64,000 bases of DNA from JBKEDS01 sp047975545. GTDB taxonomy: Bacteria; Bacteroidota; Bacteroidia; Flavobacteriales; Flavobacteriaceae. Position numbers and translations under genes: made by a program. The DNA is taken from positions 36,493 to 100,492 of the forward strand of contig JBKEDS010000013.1 in NCBI GenBank assembly GCA_047975545.1, in the 5' to 3' direction. Under the pieces are notes generated by a model. That model did not search any database, had not been told where the DNA came from, and saw only the letters and a list, made by a program, of their open reading frames with translations. Below are positions 31,394 through 41,029 of this stretch, in pieces. The first letter of the stretch is position 1; each line of letters starts with the position of its first letter.

Positions 31394-33805
31394 TTAAATG
31401 CTATATTTTAAGGCCAAAATAACGTTTCGACCGGCTGCCGCTATTCCCGATGAATAGGTTTTGTAACGTTGGTCGGTAATATTTTCCAAACTGGCCGTTA
31501 GCGTTAGGGCATTGTTAAACTTGTATTGCGAGCGTAAATTCAAGGTATACCAAGATGGGCTGTAAGGCTCGCCGTTTTTATCCAAGGCATACATATAATC
31601 CTTTTCAACTTCGGAAGGTGCTAATTGATAATTGGACAATTCGTTGTTATAATTGGCAAATAAATCCAATTTAATGTTTTTGCCGATCCAAACCAAATGC
31701 GAGTTTCCAAAATTCGGGGCGGCATGCCTAACGGGAAGCGCCTCGCCGTTTTCGTTTTCGGTACCGCCTATAACATTGTACTGCGATGTAAATTGCACGG
31801 TTTTGGTTAGGGGTAGTTTTATGCCAACCTCGAAACCGTAAACGTTGGCCTTTGCGGCGTTTTGCATAGCCTGGACATTGCTTAGTTCGCCATTGTACAT
31901 AATTTCGGTTTCGCCGTTAAGGCTGTAATCCCTGCGCACCAAGGCATTATCCAAATAGGTGTAGTAGGTGTTAAAATCTAATAGTAGTTTGTTGTTGAAA
32001 TTCAAAACCAACCCTAAATCGCCTCCATAAGCATATTCGGATTTTAAATTGTTGTTGGGTACCACTACCGATCCAGGCTCGGAATCGAATACCTTGCCCA
32101 CATCGTCTATGTTGGGCGCCCTAAAAGCTGTTGATAAGTTAAATTTCCATTGTAGTACAGGGTTTGGCGCCCAGCTAATGCCCGCAGTTCCGGTTAAGGC
32201 GCTATAGGTGTTGTTGGCGGTTTCAAAAGGTAAATTTAAATATACATTGTTGGCTTTAAAATTGGCTTTGGAATCGATGTAATTATAACGCAATCCCGAC
32301 TGAAATACAAAATTGGTATTAGGCTTGTATTTAATGCTGGCGTAGGCTGCTGCCGATTGCCACGAAGCACCATCGGGATAGCGGGAAACCGTTGACAGGC
32401 TTGTGCCTGTTGAAATATTTTCTTCCGAGCCGGTAGATTTTACCTTGTTAAATAGGTATTCCGCACCGTAAAACAAATCGGTTTTGGGTGTTATGGCTTT
32501 TTCAAAATCTAAATTTGCCGAATAGGCATTTACGGCTTCTTCCGTAACATTTCTGGCAACCGACTGAAAGTCCCTATCCATACGGCTTTCCTGAAAATTT
32601 TGGTAGGCGGCAATAAACTTGATTTTGTCGTATATGTTGGAATTGCTGCTAATTTTGGTTATTTGTAGGTTGGACATAAACCATTTTTGCGGGCCGTAAT
32701 TCCATTCGGCCGAACGTAAGGTGCCGCGGCGGTAACGTATTAGACGGTCGTAGCGGGAATAATTGGAAGTAGCGGTATAGAACACGCCCAAATCGAAATT
32801 TAGGGTTTTATCGCGCTCAAAACGCACCTTTTGCATGAGGTTAATTTGGTCGTAGCCCGTTGGTACTTGTTTTTTAGGGTTCGAATTTTGGACCACCTCG
32901 TCGCCTTGGCTTGTGGTTACCACGTATTCGGGGCGCAAATAATCGGTTGGGCCGTGGCTTCCCATGCGTAAATCGTCGAAATAATTATAGCTTACATTGG
33001 TAAGGAAGGCCCATTTTTTTAATCCGAAGTTAAAATCGACATGCCCCGTTTTTTCTTCGCTGGCCGTAGCATAACGGGCAATGGCATTGGCGTTAAATTG
33101 GATATTGTTGGTGGTTGATACTTGTGGTTTTTGCGTGTAAAAGCCCATGACCCCGCCAATGGCATCGCTACCGTAAACCACTGAGCCGGAGCCGAGGGTA
33201 ACTTCGGTTTTTTCAACCGAAAACGGGTCGATGGAAATAACGTTTTGTAAGTTGCCGCCCCTAAAAATAGCGTTGTTCATCCTTACGCCATCTACGGTTA
33301 TTAAAACTCTATTGGTTGCAAAACCGCGTATCATGGGGCTTCCGCCGCCATATTGGCTTTTTTGTACATATACGTTGCCTGTGTTTTCCAATAAATCGGC
33401 ACTGGTTTGTGGGTTGCTAAATTGAATATCCCCGGTGGTAAGGCTTACTATCTTTTGGGGCACATCCTTTTTGGACTGCTCGAAGCGGCTTGCCGAAACT
33501 ACGACTTCGTCTATGCCTTGGGCATCTAAATCCAAATAAATTATGTTCGATTTGCCCAATTGGGCTTTTGTTATTGTTTTTAAGGCATACGATAAATGTT
33601 TAAAGTAAATGGTTTCGGCATTTGAAAAAGCATTTAACGAGGCCTCGCCCGAAGCATTGGTTATTGCGTTTTTGGATTGGTCGGTATTGTAAATGGCAAC
33701 GCCAGAAATTGGCACGTTATTTGTGCTGCTTATAACTTTAATTTGTTGCGCCACGATAACGATGGGGGTTAAGAACAGGAGTAATAAAATGTTGAAATGT
33801 TTCAT
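31394..33805 (-). CDS. TonB-dependent receptor (haem/haemoglobin- or siderophore-type)
   Basis: An 803-residue outer-membrane active transporter. Signal peptide (MKHFNILLLLFLTPIVIVAQ), then a carboxypeptidase-D-like module (about 20-95), a plug domain (about 110-230: YGGGSPMIRGFATNRVLITV, then VEKTEVTLGSGSVVYGSDAIGG) and a 22-strand barrel ending ILALKYSI. The plug resembles receptors for haem, haemoglobin or siderophores, but the ligand is not proved; no Fur box or haem-uptake gene is adjacent. Its start is 4 bp after the recO stop, so it appears to belong to the porZ-recO operon. Confidence 0.9.
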   Translation of the reverse strand: MKHFNILLLLFLTPIVIVAQQIKVISSTNNVPISGVAIYNTDQSKNAITNASGEASLNAFSNAETIYFKHLSYALKTITKAQLGKSNIIYLDLDAQGIDEVVVSASRFEQSKKDVPQKIVSLTTGDIQFSNPQTSADLLENTGNVYVQKSQYGGGSPMIRGFATNRVLITVDGVRMNNAIFRGGNLQNVISIDPFSVEKTEVTLGSGSVVYGSDAIGGVMGFYTQKPQVSTTNNIQFNANAIARYATASEEKTGHVDFNFGLKKWAFLTNVSYNYFDDLRMGSHGPTDYLRPEYVVTTSQGDEVVQNSNPKKQVPTGYDQINLMQKVRFERDKTLNFDLGVFYTATSNYSRYDRLIRYRRGTLRSAEWNYGPQKWFMSNLQITKISSNSNIYDKIKFIAAYQNFQESRMDRDFQSVARNVTEEAVNAYSANLDFEKAITPKTDLFYGAEYLFNKVKSTGSEENISTGTSLSTVSRYPDGASWQSAAAYASIKYKPNTNFVFQSGLRYNYIDSKANFKANNVYLNLPFETANNTYSALTGTAGISWAPNPVLQWKFNLSTAFRAPNIDDVGKVFDSEPGSVVVPNNNLKSEYAYGGDLGLVLNFNNKLLLDFNTYYTYLDNALVRRDYSLNGETEIMYNGELSNVQAMQNAAKANVYGFEVGIKLPLTKTVQFTSQYNVIGGTENENGEALPVRHAAPNFGNSHLVWIGKNIKLDLFANYNNELSNYQLAPSEVEKDYMYALDKNGEPYSPSWYTLNLRSQYKFNNALTLTASLENITDQRYKTYSSGIAAAGRNVILALKYSI

Positions 33806-33809
33806 AATG

Positions 33810-34529
33810 CTAATTAAATAGTTGGTTAAAAATTTGTAATGACTTTGGTGTTTTTAAACCTCCCAAATGCAACTCATAGTAAACCAGCATAATAGATAAA
33901 AACGAGCGCCTTTGTTTTGCGTTTAATTTCACTTTGCTTAAAGCCACAAATTTCATGCCCAACAAGGTTTTTAATAGTGTTATTTCTTCATTTTTTAAAG
34001 TGTGTTTTCTTGTTTCTTTTAACGTAAACTTTCCTTCTTCTAAATTAAAAAACGGATAATCGATATATTCTGTATCGGGATAAAACCCAAGGTATTTGGT
34101 AAGATTGAGCAAAAACAATAGGTGAAAATTGGCAAATTCGGTTTGGGCATCCAACCACAATAATGCGGTTTCCAGGTAGGTGTAAAGCGCTTCGTTGGGT
34201 TCTTCTTCATTTAAAACGCCCACTAAAACCTCGGATAAAAACATAACGATTGCACTTTTTAAGACGTTTGTATGCAAGGTGGCGTAAATGTTTTCCGTTT
34301 TTATATCCTTAATGGTGTGCAGCGTGCGTTTTTCGTGGAAATCGATAATTAGGTTTAATTGCGATAAGGGCTGGAAATAGGCAATCTTGGCACTTGCTTT
34401 TCCTATTTTAAAAACACGCTTTACCATAAAGCTTAATACGCCTTTTTGTTGGGTATAGCATTTTACTATTAAATCGTTATCGCCATACTTTAGCTTGGAA
34501 AGTACTATGGCTTTGGTGGCAATAAGCAT
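33810..34529 (-). CDS. recO: DNA repair protein RecO
   Basis: Recombination mediator that works with RecF and RecR to load RecA and anneal single strands. At 239 residues it has family length. The N-terminal OB fold is typical (TKAIVLSKLKYGDNDLIVKCYTQ, then GVLSFMVKRVFK), followed by the helical domain (SAIVMFLSEVLVGVLNEEEP, FHLLFLLNLTKYLGFYPD). Bacteroidota RecO often lacks the zinc Cys cluster, and none is seen here. Its start overlaps the porZ stop by one base. Confidence 0.93.
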   Translation of the reverse strand: MLIATKAIVLSKLKYGDNDLIVKCYTQQKGVLSFMVKRVFKIGKASAKIAYFQPLSQLNLIIDFHEKRTLHTIKDIKTENIYATLHTNVLKSAIVMFLSEVLVGVLNEEEPNEALYTYLETALLWLDAQTEFANFHLLFLLNLTKYLGFYPDTEYIDYPFFNLEEGKFTLKETRKHTLKNEEITLLKTLLGMKFVALSKVKLNAKQRRSFLSIMLVYYELHLGGLKTPKSLQIFNQLFN

Positions 34530-36871
34530 TACCTAATTACCATTAGTTTTAGCGCTTTGGTTTCGTAGGTGTCCAAATCGGCTATTAAAACAAGGTAAAC
34601 ACCGGACGATACTGTTTTTTGAGCCAAGTTTTTGCCGTTCCAGTAAGCCGTTCCGCCATCGATTTCTAAGTTGTAACCGGAGTGTCTTTGGTTAACGTTG
34701 GATTGGGCTTCGGCAACCAAATTGCCTTCGATGTCGGTTATTTTTATGTTAACGTTTTCCGAAAGGTCTTTTATTTTCACCTTGCTTTCTGCCATATTAA
34801 AATGCGGCCGCACCGGATTTGGGTAAGCGTAAGTTTTGGACAAGGTTTCGCCCGTACCGGAGCTTCCCGACCTAAAGGACACCAAACCCCGTACCGTTGC
34901 AATGTAAACAGTACCATTGGTTTCGTTAATAGAAATATCCTTAATGGTATTGGAGGGCAATGGCGAATTATCGGTGGTAAAATGGTAAATGGTTTTTTGC
35001 CCGTTTTGGGACACGTAGAACAGTCCGGAATCGGTGGTACCTATCCATTTGTTGTTGGCGCCGTCTACTTTTATGTCGGAAATAAACTGTTCGTACAGCA
35101 GTTCGCTTGCAACGCCGTTTTCCTCGATTATAATTTCGTTGGCCTTTGCATTGTCGTTTTCAAAAAAATCGATCGTATTGTACAGTACCCGAAGCCCGCG
35201 ATGGGTACCTATCCATAATTGGTTGCGTTTGTCGAGGGCAATAGCCGAGCTGCGTTTATTGGGCATATTATCCTCCTCCGTATAAATAGCTTTTGTTAAC
35301 GGGTTTCCGCCATTTTCATTAAAAGCAATAACCCCAAAACTATCCGAAGCCAACCATTTGGTTTGATTGTTATCGATTATTACATCGGCAAACCCGGCAT
35401 TATTTGCGGCTTCCGGTATAATACTGCTTAGTGCATAAATTTGCCATTGACCGGTAGCTATATTGAACGATTTTAATTGATGATCCACGTGTCCTTGGGT
35501 TATCCATAGTACCCCATTAGTATCGAAAGCGGAAGCGCATGCCCGAATATCGAGAGGCTTGGTGCTGTACAGCACGCGTTCCAAATCGCTATTGGTTGTA
35601 TTGTAAATAAAGGAAGGAATAGTGTCGTTGACTTCCAAAAGGCCATCGAAAAGCGAACTGATGAACACTTGATTGGTGTTTTTGGGATTAATATTTATGT
35701 CGTTTAAACTCCTTGCTGTCAAAACATCTTCGTAGGGGATGTTTGTCCATTCTTCACCTTTTAAGTGGCTTATTCCCCTTTTATGCGGCCCACCATAAGT
35801 ATTTGGGTCAAACCTTGTTGTATATTCTCCAAACGTTACCCATACCCCGGTAGGTTCGGCCTGTATGGAAAACGGTGTATTTAATAAAGGCCCTGTTGGG
35901 TGGATTTCCTCAAAAACGGTAGGATTTGATAGTTCGGTTTTTAAAACGCCCAAGGTTTGCGTACCTATGAATACTGAATTTGAAATAAGGGTTGCAGCAA
36001 TATAGGAGGTGTTGAATTCCGTTGAAACGGGAATTTGGGATAATAAGCTAAATCCTTCGTTGTAAACGTATACCGTGTTGTTTATGGTTATAAGTAGTTT
36101 ATTGTTTACTACTCTAACATCGGTTGGTACGCTTGGAAATTGGTTTAATGAAGTTAAAGTGTTTGCGCTACTAACTTGGTAAATATGGCGATTTAAATTA
36201 ACGGCATATAACATATCGCCTTGGGCTTCTGTAGCTATAAAACTACCACTTCCAATAGTTTCCCAATTGTTATAATCTATTAAGTTGGGGTTGGAAACTG
36301 CTCCTTTTTTAATACCGTTTCCTATTGTAGCCGCATAGATATAGCCTTGAAAAACGGCAGTTTGCCTAACTTGTATTTGGGTACCCGAAGCGCCAATAAA
36401 ATATGTGTCGCCAAACTCCAAACGGTCGAGGTTAAATACGGAAACACCGTAATTGGTGGCAATATAAACCACGTTGTCCTGTGCATTAAAATGATTGATT
36501 TTTTTGCTGGTTTGCGGTATCGTGGCCTTATCGACAATATCGACAACGGAAAGCACTTGGTCATCGCCATCGAAAACAATTTCTATTAAGCCGTTTTCGT
36601 AACCAATCATTAATAATTCGTAAACCTCGCTGTAATAAATGGTTGAAATGGTTTCACCGGACAGACCGTTTATTGTGGATAGCTCTTCTATTTCTTCGGT
36701 ATCAATATTGTAAATAAAAACAGCGTTTTCGGCTGCAGCATAAAGTTTATTGCTACTTTGCGCAACATCTTTAATGTTGTAATACGAAAAATGCCCCTTC
36801 CATAACGCCGAATAATCTTGGGCTACATGAACAAAAGGCATAAAAAGAAGAATAAATAGTAAGCGTTTCAA
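34529..36871 (-). CDS. porZ: Type IX secretion system protein PorZ
   Basis: A 780-residue beta-propeller protein. Signal peptide (MKRLLFILLFMPFVHVAQ), then numerous two-component-regulator-propeller-like repeats (KLYAAAENAVFIYNIDTEEI, LWITQGHVD, NQLWIGTHRGLRVLYN, NKWIGTTDSGLFYV, VYIATVRGLVSF) forming two seven-bladed propellers, then a C-terminal type A sorting domain (YAYPNPVRP...KALKLMVIR). In Porphyromonas PorZ belongs to the surface attachment complex with PorU, PorV and PorQ that anchors T9SS cargo. Adjacent recO is the usual flavobacterial context. A -7 element lies at 36894-36901. Confidence 0.87.
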   Translation of the reverse strand: MKRLLFILLFMPFVHVAQDYSALWKGHFSYYNIKDVAQSSNKLYAAAENAVFIYNIDTEEIEELSTINGLSGETISTIYYSEVYELLMIGYENGLIEIVFDGDDQVLSVVDIVDKATIPQTSKKINHFNAQDNVVYIATNYGVSVFNLDRLEFGDTYFIGASGTQIQVRQTAVFQGYIYAATIGNGIKKGAVSNPNLIDYNNWETIGSGSFIATEAQGDMLYAVNLNRHIYQVSSANTLTSLNQFPSVPTDVRVVNNKLLITINNTVYVYNEGFSLLSQIPVSTEFNTSYIAATLISNSVFIGTQTLGVLKTELSNPTVFEEIHPTGPLLNTPFSIQAEPTGVWVTFGEYTTRFDPNTYGGPHKRGISHLKGEEWTNIPYEDVLTARSLNDININPKNTNQVFISSLFDGLLEVNDTIPSFIYNTTNSDLERVLYSTKPLDIRACASAFDTNGVLWITQGHVDHQLKSFNIATGQWQIYALSSIIPEAANNAGFADVIIDNNQTKWLASDSFGVIAFNENGGNPLTKAIYTEEDNMPNKRSSAIALDKRNQLWIGTHRGLRVLYNTIDFFENDNAKANEIIIEENGVASELLYEQFISDIKVDGANNKWIGTTDSGLFYVSQNGQKTIYHFTTDNSPLPSNTIKDISINETNGTVYIATVRGLVSFRSGSSGTGETLSKTYAYPNPVRPHFNMAESKVKIKDLSENVNIKITDIEGNLVAEAQSNVNQRHSGYNLEIDGGTAYWNGKNLAQKTVSSGVYLVLIADLDTYETKALKLMVIR

Positions 36872-36893
36872 TGTAATACAGCTTTAGATAGAC

Positions 36894-36901
36894 CAAATAT
36901 A
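36894..36901 (-). promoter_or_regulatory. Putative -7 element of the porZ-recO-receptor operon
   Basis: Reads TATATTTG on the minus strand, 23 bp before the porZ start. Confidence 0.55.
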
Positions 36902-36952
36902 TTTATATCTAACGAATTTCTTGATAGAAATTATATAATGAAGGTGTTTAAA

Positions 36953-36982
36953 AACAAAAAAAGCTCCCCTTGTAAGGGAAGC
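36953..36982 (-). terminator. Intrinsic terminator after gdhA
   Basis: On the minus strand GCTTCCCTT pairs with AAGGGGAGC around ACA, followed by TTTTTTT. It is 24 bp past the gdhA stop codon. Confidence 0.88.
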
Positions 36983-37005
36983 CGTTTCAATATTGTTCTA
37001 AAAAC

Positions 37006-38349
37006 CTAAACTACGCCCTGTGATAGCATGGCATCGGCTACTTTAACAAATCCGGCAATATTGGCGCCCCGAACATAATCGACATAACCATTGCTATCCT
37101 GCCCATATTCCACACAGGATTGGTGGATGCTGGACATAATGTCCTTTAACTTGGCATCGACTTCTTCCCGAGTCCAATTATAGCGTAGGGAGTTTTGGGT
37201 CATTTCCAGCCCCGAGGTGGCCACGCCCCCGGCATTGGATGCTTTTCCTGGCGCATATAAAATCTTGGCACTTTGGAATACTTTTACAGCCCCTATTGTA
37301 GAAGGCATATTGGCACCTTCGCTAACACAAACACATCCGTTGTTTAAAAGGGTTTTGGCATCGTTTTCATTAAGTTCGTTTTGTGTGGCGCAGGGCAGTG
37401 CCACATCGCACTTAACGCCCCACGGGGTTTTGCCTTTTTCGAACTTAGCCTTTGGGTAGGCGGTTATGTATTCGCTAATCCGGCCTCGTTTTTCGTTTTT
37501 AAGCTGCATTATAAAGGCTAATTTTTCGGTATCGATACCGTCTTCGTCGTAAATATATCCCGACGAATCGGATACGGTTAGCACTTTTGCCCCAAGTTCC
37601 AAGGCTTTTTCTACGGCGTATTGCGCCACGTTGCCCGAACCCGAAACCAATACGTTTTTGCCCTTAATGGTATCGCCTTTGGTTTCCAGCATTTGTTGGG
37701 CAAAATAAACAGTGCCGTAGCCGGTTGCTTCCGGCCGGATTAACGAGCCGCCCCACGATAGGCCTTTTCCCGTTAATACGCCCGTAAACTCGTTTCGTAA
37801 TTTTTTGTACATGCCGAACAAATAGCCCACTTCGCGACCGCCTACGCCTATATCGCCGGCGGGTACATCGGTATTAGGGCCTATGTGCCTAAACAATTCG
37901 CACATAAAGGCTTGGCAAAACCGCATGATTTCTGCATCGCTCTTGCCCTTGGGGTCGAAGTCGCTACCGCCTTTGCCACCGCCCATGGGCAGCGTGGTCA
38001 AGCTGTTTTTAAACACCTGCTCGAAAGCCAAGAATTTTAAAATACTTAAATTAACGGTGGGGTGAAATCGCAAACCGCCCTTGTAAGGGCCTATTGCAGA
38101 ATTCATCTGGATTCGGTAACCGCGGTTTATTTGGATTTCGCCGCTATCGTTTACCCAGCAAACCCGAAAGGTTAAAACCCGCTCGGGTTCTGTCATTCGC
38201 AATAGTATTTTTTTGCCTTGGTATATGCTGTGGTTTTCAATGTAGGGAATAACGGTTTCGGCTACTTCCTCTACGGCTTGTAAAAATTCCGGCTCATGAC
38301 CGTTTCTTTGTTTTACGATTTCTAAAAATGCTTCGACTTTGGTTTTCAT
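37006..38349 (-). CDS. gdhA: NADP-specific glutamate dehydrogenase
   Basis: Catalyses reductive amination of 2-oxoglutarate with ammonium. At 447 residues it has the length of the hexameric NADP-type enzyme. The substrate loop is FKNSLTTLPMGGGKGGSDFD with the catalytic Lys in GGGKGG (about residue 126), PAGDIGVGGREVGYL follows, and the dinucleotide fold is VLVSGSGNVAQYAVEKA (about 237-253). It stands alone with its own terminator. Confidence 0.96.
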   Translation of the reverse strand: MKTKVEAFLEIVKQRNGHEPEFLQAVEEVAETVIPYIENHSIYQGKKILLRMTEPERVLTFRVCWVNDSGEIQINRGYRIQMNSAIGPYKGGLRFHPTVNLSILKFLAFEQVFKNSLTTLPMGGGKGGSDFDPKGKSDAEIMRFCQAFMCELFRHIGPNTDVPAGDIGVGGREVGYLFGMYKKLRNEFTGVLTGKGLSWGGSLIRPEATGYGTVYFAQQMLETKGDTIKGKNVLVSGSGNVAQYAVEKALELGAKVLTVSDSSGYIYDEDGIDTEKLAFIMQLKNEKRGRISEYITAYPKAKFEKGKTPWGVKCDVALPCATQNELNENDAKTLLNNGCVCVSEGANMPSTIGAVKVFQSAKILYAPGKASNAGGVATSGLEMTQNSLRYNWTREEVDAKLKDIMSSIHQSCVEYGQDSNGYVDYVRGANIAGFVKVADAMLSQGVV

Positions 38350-38378
38350 CTGTCAATATCTATTCGTTTTTAATGGTT

Positions 38379-38467
38379 ACACTTCGTCAAGCTCAGTGCA
38401 AGTATGGAACACCCAAAAACATTCCGTTGTGTAAAATTTAAGTTTAATCATGGGTGTTTCATTTATA
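38379..38467 (+). repeat. Composite repeat family B, copy 2 (partial)
   Basis: ACACTTCGTCAAGCTCAGTG, then TATGGAACACCC, ACATTC, TTGTGT and CATGGGTGTTTCATTTA, in the same order as the copy at 54905-55090. It lies just upstream of gdhA. Confidence 0.78.
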
Positions 38468-38594
38468 ATGTTATGGCGTTACGGTCCAACAATGTTTATT
38501 GCGCTTTGTTTAACGCTTTAATTTAAAAGTGGTTCACACAAAAATACGGGATTTTGGTCTATTCGCCTATAAATTATTATCAAAAATACGGTGT

Positions 38595-38602
38595 TAAATT
38601 TG
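38595..38602 (+). promoter_or_regulatory. Putative -7 element of the DUF3298 gene
   Basis: TAAATTTG matches TAnnTTTG. It lies inside the upstream extension of the open frame, which supports translation starting at the later ATG (38657). Confidence 0.55.
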
Positions 38603-38656
38603 CGGTATTCTAATAAGAGTTTTAATTTCACACTTATAACCCATTCAACTTTCCCT

Positions 38657-39379
38657 ATGGTTTTAAAACGTGTGTTTTTTGTGGTTTTTCTTTTTTTTAT
38701 GGTGTTTTCCTGTAAGAAAGAGGTTAATAAAATAGTGTTTGCAACCACTAATATTACCACGCCGGACAATACAATAGTCGAAATTAATATCCCGAAGGCC
38801 TTGGGCGACAGTAAAATTTCGGAAACTATAAATATTGAAATTTTAAAGACGGTGAAGTTGGCCTTAACCGAAAACATGCTGGAAGCCCGCCAACCCGAAA
38901 CGGTAGCGGAAAGCATTATTGCCTTTAATAGGGAATATACCGATTTTATGACCGATTTTCCCGATTCCGCACAAATTTGGGAAGCCCAGATTGATGGCGA
39001 AATTATGTTGCAAACTCCAGAGGTTATAAGCCTTTCCGTTACTTCGTACATTAATACGGGCGGCGCTCACGGTAGCCTTTACATTACGCTTTTGAATTTT
39101 GATGCCCTTACGGGGAAGTCAATACCCAATACCACGTTATTTAACAACGTAGAAGCCTTTAAAACCGTGGCCAGAACCCATTTTAACGAAGCCGTAAAAG
39201 ACGATACCATGCTTTTTGAGCCGCTTAATTTTGAATTGCCACAAAATATTGGCTACAACGAAGACGGTTTGGTGCTACTGTACAACACTTACGAAATAGC
39301 GCCCTATGCTTCGGGTATTATCGAATTTAAAATTCCTTACGACGAAATTTCAGGTCTTTTAACCTTTAAGCACCCTTAG
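38657..39379 (+). CDS. DUF3298 / DUF4163-like lipoprotein
   Basis: A 240-residue lipoprotein. The ATG at 38657 gives MVLKRVFFVVFLFFMVFSCKK with the lipidated Cys at position 19; the frame stays open to a GTG at 38591 but the -7 element lies inside that stretch. The N-terminal part resembles DUF4163 and the C-terminal part DUF3298 (TSYINTGGAHGSLYITLLNFDALTG, then PYASGIIEFKIPYDEI), a pair found in RsiV-like and peptidoglycan-associated proteins. The exact role is unknown. The last 21 bp overlap the convergent DinB gene. Confidence 0.82.
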   Translation: MVLKRVFFVVFLFFMVFSCKKEVNKIVFATTNITTPDNTIVEINIPKALGDSKISETINIEILKTVKLALTENMLEARQPETVAESIIAFNREYTDFMTDFPDSAQIWEAQIDGEIMLQTPEVISLSVTSYINTGGAHGSLYITLLNFDALTGKSIPNTTLFNNVEAFKTVARTHFNEAVKDDTMLFEPLNFELPQNIGYNEDGLVLLYNTYEIAPYASGIIEFKIPYDEISGLLTFKHP

Positions 39380-39823
39380 CTGTGCCATAATGTAGCCCAA
39401 GTGCATGCCTTCGTGAAAGGTAATAAACTCCAAAGCCTCGTCGATATTGGTTAGGGTATTGCCCGTGGTAGATACCGTGTATTCGGCGAACTCTGTAAAC
39501 ACGTTATTGCTGTAATCGGCAATAAGTTTATCTAAGGTTGTGTTTAGTAGGGTTTTAATTTCATCAACATCGGCCTGGGAGGCGTTTCCCTGTGGTTTTG
39601 TTCCTTTTTTGTACTTATCAACTAAGGCATTGCTAACCTGCATGGGTAGTCCGGACAATTTATAGGCAATTAGTTGCTGGGTTGCCACAATGTGTCCAAT
39701 GTTCCAAATAATGTTGTTGTTAAATCCGTTGGGAATTTTGTTTAAATCGTTTAACGAAACGGTTTCTAAATAATTCTTGAAAAACCGCCTTGTGTTGGTT
39801 AGTACCGATAGTGAAAAGTTCAT
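39359..39823 (-). CDS. DinB family protein
   Basis: A 154-residue four-helix-bundle protein of the DinB/YfiT superfamily, many of which are metal- and thiol-dependent transferases. The His residues that usually bind the metal are visible in IWNIGHIVATQQ (about residue 44) and in FHEGMHLGYIMAQLR (about 138 and 142). The substrate is unknown. It overlaps the DUF3298 gene tail to tail by 21 bp. Confidence 0.85.
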   Translation of the reverse strand: MNFSLSVLTNTRRFFKNYLETVSLNDLNKIPNGFNNNIIWNIGHIVATQQLIAYKLSGLPMQVSNALVDKYKKGTKPQGNASQADVDEIKTLLNTTLDKLIADYSNNVFTEFAEYTVSTTGNTLTNIDEALEFITFHEGMHLGYIMAQLRVLKG

Positions 39824-39893
39824 GGTGTTTTTTTTGCTAAAGATAGTTTTTATCCTAAATGAATTATCTTAATTTGTTCTGAAAATTAAAATT

Positions 39894-39968
39894 GCACATG
39901 AAACCCTCATTGAGGGATTTAGCAAAGCCAAGGTAAGGGCCTCCACAAAAGGACATGAATAAAAACAT
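39894..39968 (-). repeat. Composite repeat family B, first module only
   Basis: On the minus strand: TTATTCATGTCCTTTTGTGG, AGGCCCTTACCTTGGCTTTG, CTAAATCCCTCAATGAGGGT, TTCATGTG. Nearly identical to 54905-54975 but with the rest of the composite element absent. Confidence 0.8.
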
Positions 39969-40045
39969 AGGCCTGTAGACTTTCGGTTATTTTGCTAAGT
40001 ATCATAAAAGCCTAAAAATTAAATGTTTAACTTAAATTTATTCGT

Positions 40046-40393
40046 GTGAAAAAAGCATATTACTTGAAAACCTGCAATACTTGCCTTAGAATTTTAAAGG
40101 AACTCAATTTGCCTTCGGATTTTATCTTACAAGACATAAAAGACGAACCTGTTACGGTAAAGCAATTGGAGGAAATGAAGGCTCTGGCGGGAAGTTACGA
40201 AGCCCTATTTAGCAAGCGTGCGAAACTTTACAAGGACATGGGGTTGAAAAACCAAAATTTGGAAGCACGCGATTACAAGCGGTATATTTTGGAACACTAC
40301 ACCTTTTTAAGCCGTCCCGTTTTTATTATAAACGACGCCATTTTTATAGGAAATTCGAAAAAAACGGTTGAAGCGGTTAAGGCTGTATTATAG
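40046..40393 (+). CDS. ArsC/Spx-like thioredoxin-fold protein
   Basis: A 115-residue protein of the arsenate reductase ArsC/YffB/Spx family. It starts with GTG at 40046. The N-terminal CxxC (YLKTCNTCLRIL, Cys10 and Cys13), the middle ALAGSYEALFSKRAKLYKDM and the C-terminal FLSRPVFIINDAIFIGN (the cis-Pro region) fit the family. Without an ars operon nearby, arsenate reduction is not supported; a glutathione- or thiol-linked role or a regulatory role is possible. The last 6 bp overlap the convergent response regulator. Confidence 0.85.
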   Translation: MKKAYYLKTCNTCLRILKELNLPSDFILQDIKDEPVTVKQLEEMKALAGSYEALFSKRAKLYKDMGLKNQNLEARDYKRYILEHYTFLSRPVFIINDAIFIGNSKKTVEAVKAVL

Positions 40394-41029
40394 CTTAAAA
40401 ATTTTATGCTTAATGGCGTAAACCACTAAGCCTATCCTGTTTTTAACTTGTAGTTTTTCAAAAAGGGTATCGCGATAACCGTCTATGGTTTTGGGGCTTA
40501 AAAACATTTTATCGGCAATTTCTTTATAGGTTAGTTCGGTGCATACCAACTTAATGAACTCTATTTCCCTATCTTTTAGTTCAATATCCTTGGAAGCATC
40601 TTGGTTTAGCGAATTTATTAAAATATCCGATACGTTTTTGGTGTGGTAGTAGCCGTTTGCAATAACCTCGTTTAAGGCAAATTCAAGGGTTTTCTTTTCC
40701 ACATCCTTTAGCAAATAGCCTTTAGCCCCTGCTTTTAGCATTTTAATTATGGTTTGGTCCTCCTCGACCACCGAAAGGGCTATTACGTGTATGCTCGGGT
40801 AATGTTCGGTTAGGTATTGGGTGGCCTCGATACCGTTCATAATGGGCATGTTAACGTCCATTAACACAATATCGGGCTTGGTTTCGGTGGCTTTTAATTT
40901 GGTTATTAGCTCTTTTCCGTTTTTGCAAGTGTAGGCTACCCCGAAGTTTTCAAAAGCGTTAACCAGTTCGCTTATGGCCTGCGAAAGCAAAATATAATCT
41001 TCTACAATAACAACGCTATAAGGTTTCAT
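40388..41029 (-). CDS. NarL/LuxR-family response regulator
   Basis: A 213-residue transcription regulator. The receiver domain (1-120) has the acidic pair Glu10-Asp11, the phospho-acceptor Asp58 (IVLMDVNMPIMNG), Ser/Thr in HVIALSV and Lys in KAGAKGYLLKD. The C-terminal LuxR-type helix-turn-helix is LTYKEIADKMFLSPKTIDGY (about 170-189). It overlaps the histidine kinase gene by 14 bp and so forms a two-component pair. Palindrome 43312-43325 near the divergent promoter region is a candidate target, by inference only. Confidence 0.93.
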   Translation of the reverse strand: MKPYSVVIVEDYILLSQAISELVNAFENFGVAYTCKNGKELITKLKATETKPDIVLMDVNMPIMNGIEATQYLTEHYPSIHVIALSVVEEDQTIIKMLKAGAKGYLLKDVEKKTLEFALNEVIANGYYHTKNVSDILINSLNQDASKDIELKDREIEFIKLVCTELTYKEIADKMFLSPKTIDGYRDTLFEKLQVKNRIGLVVYAIKHKIFKL

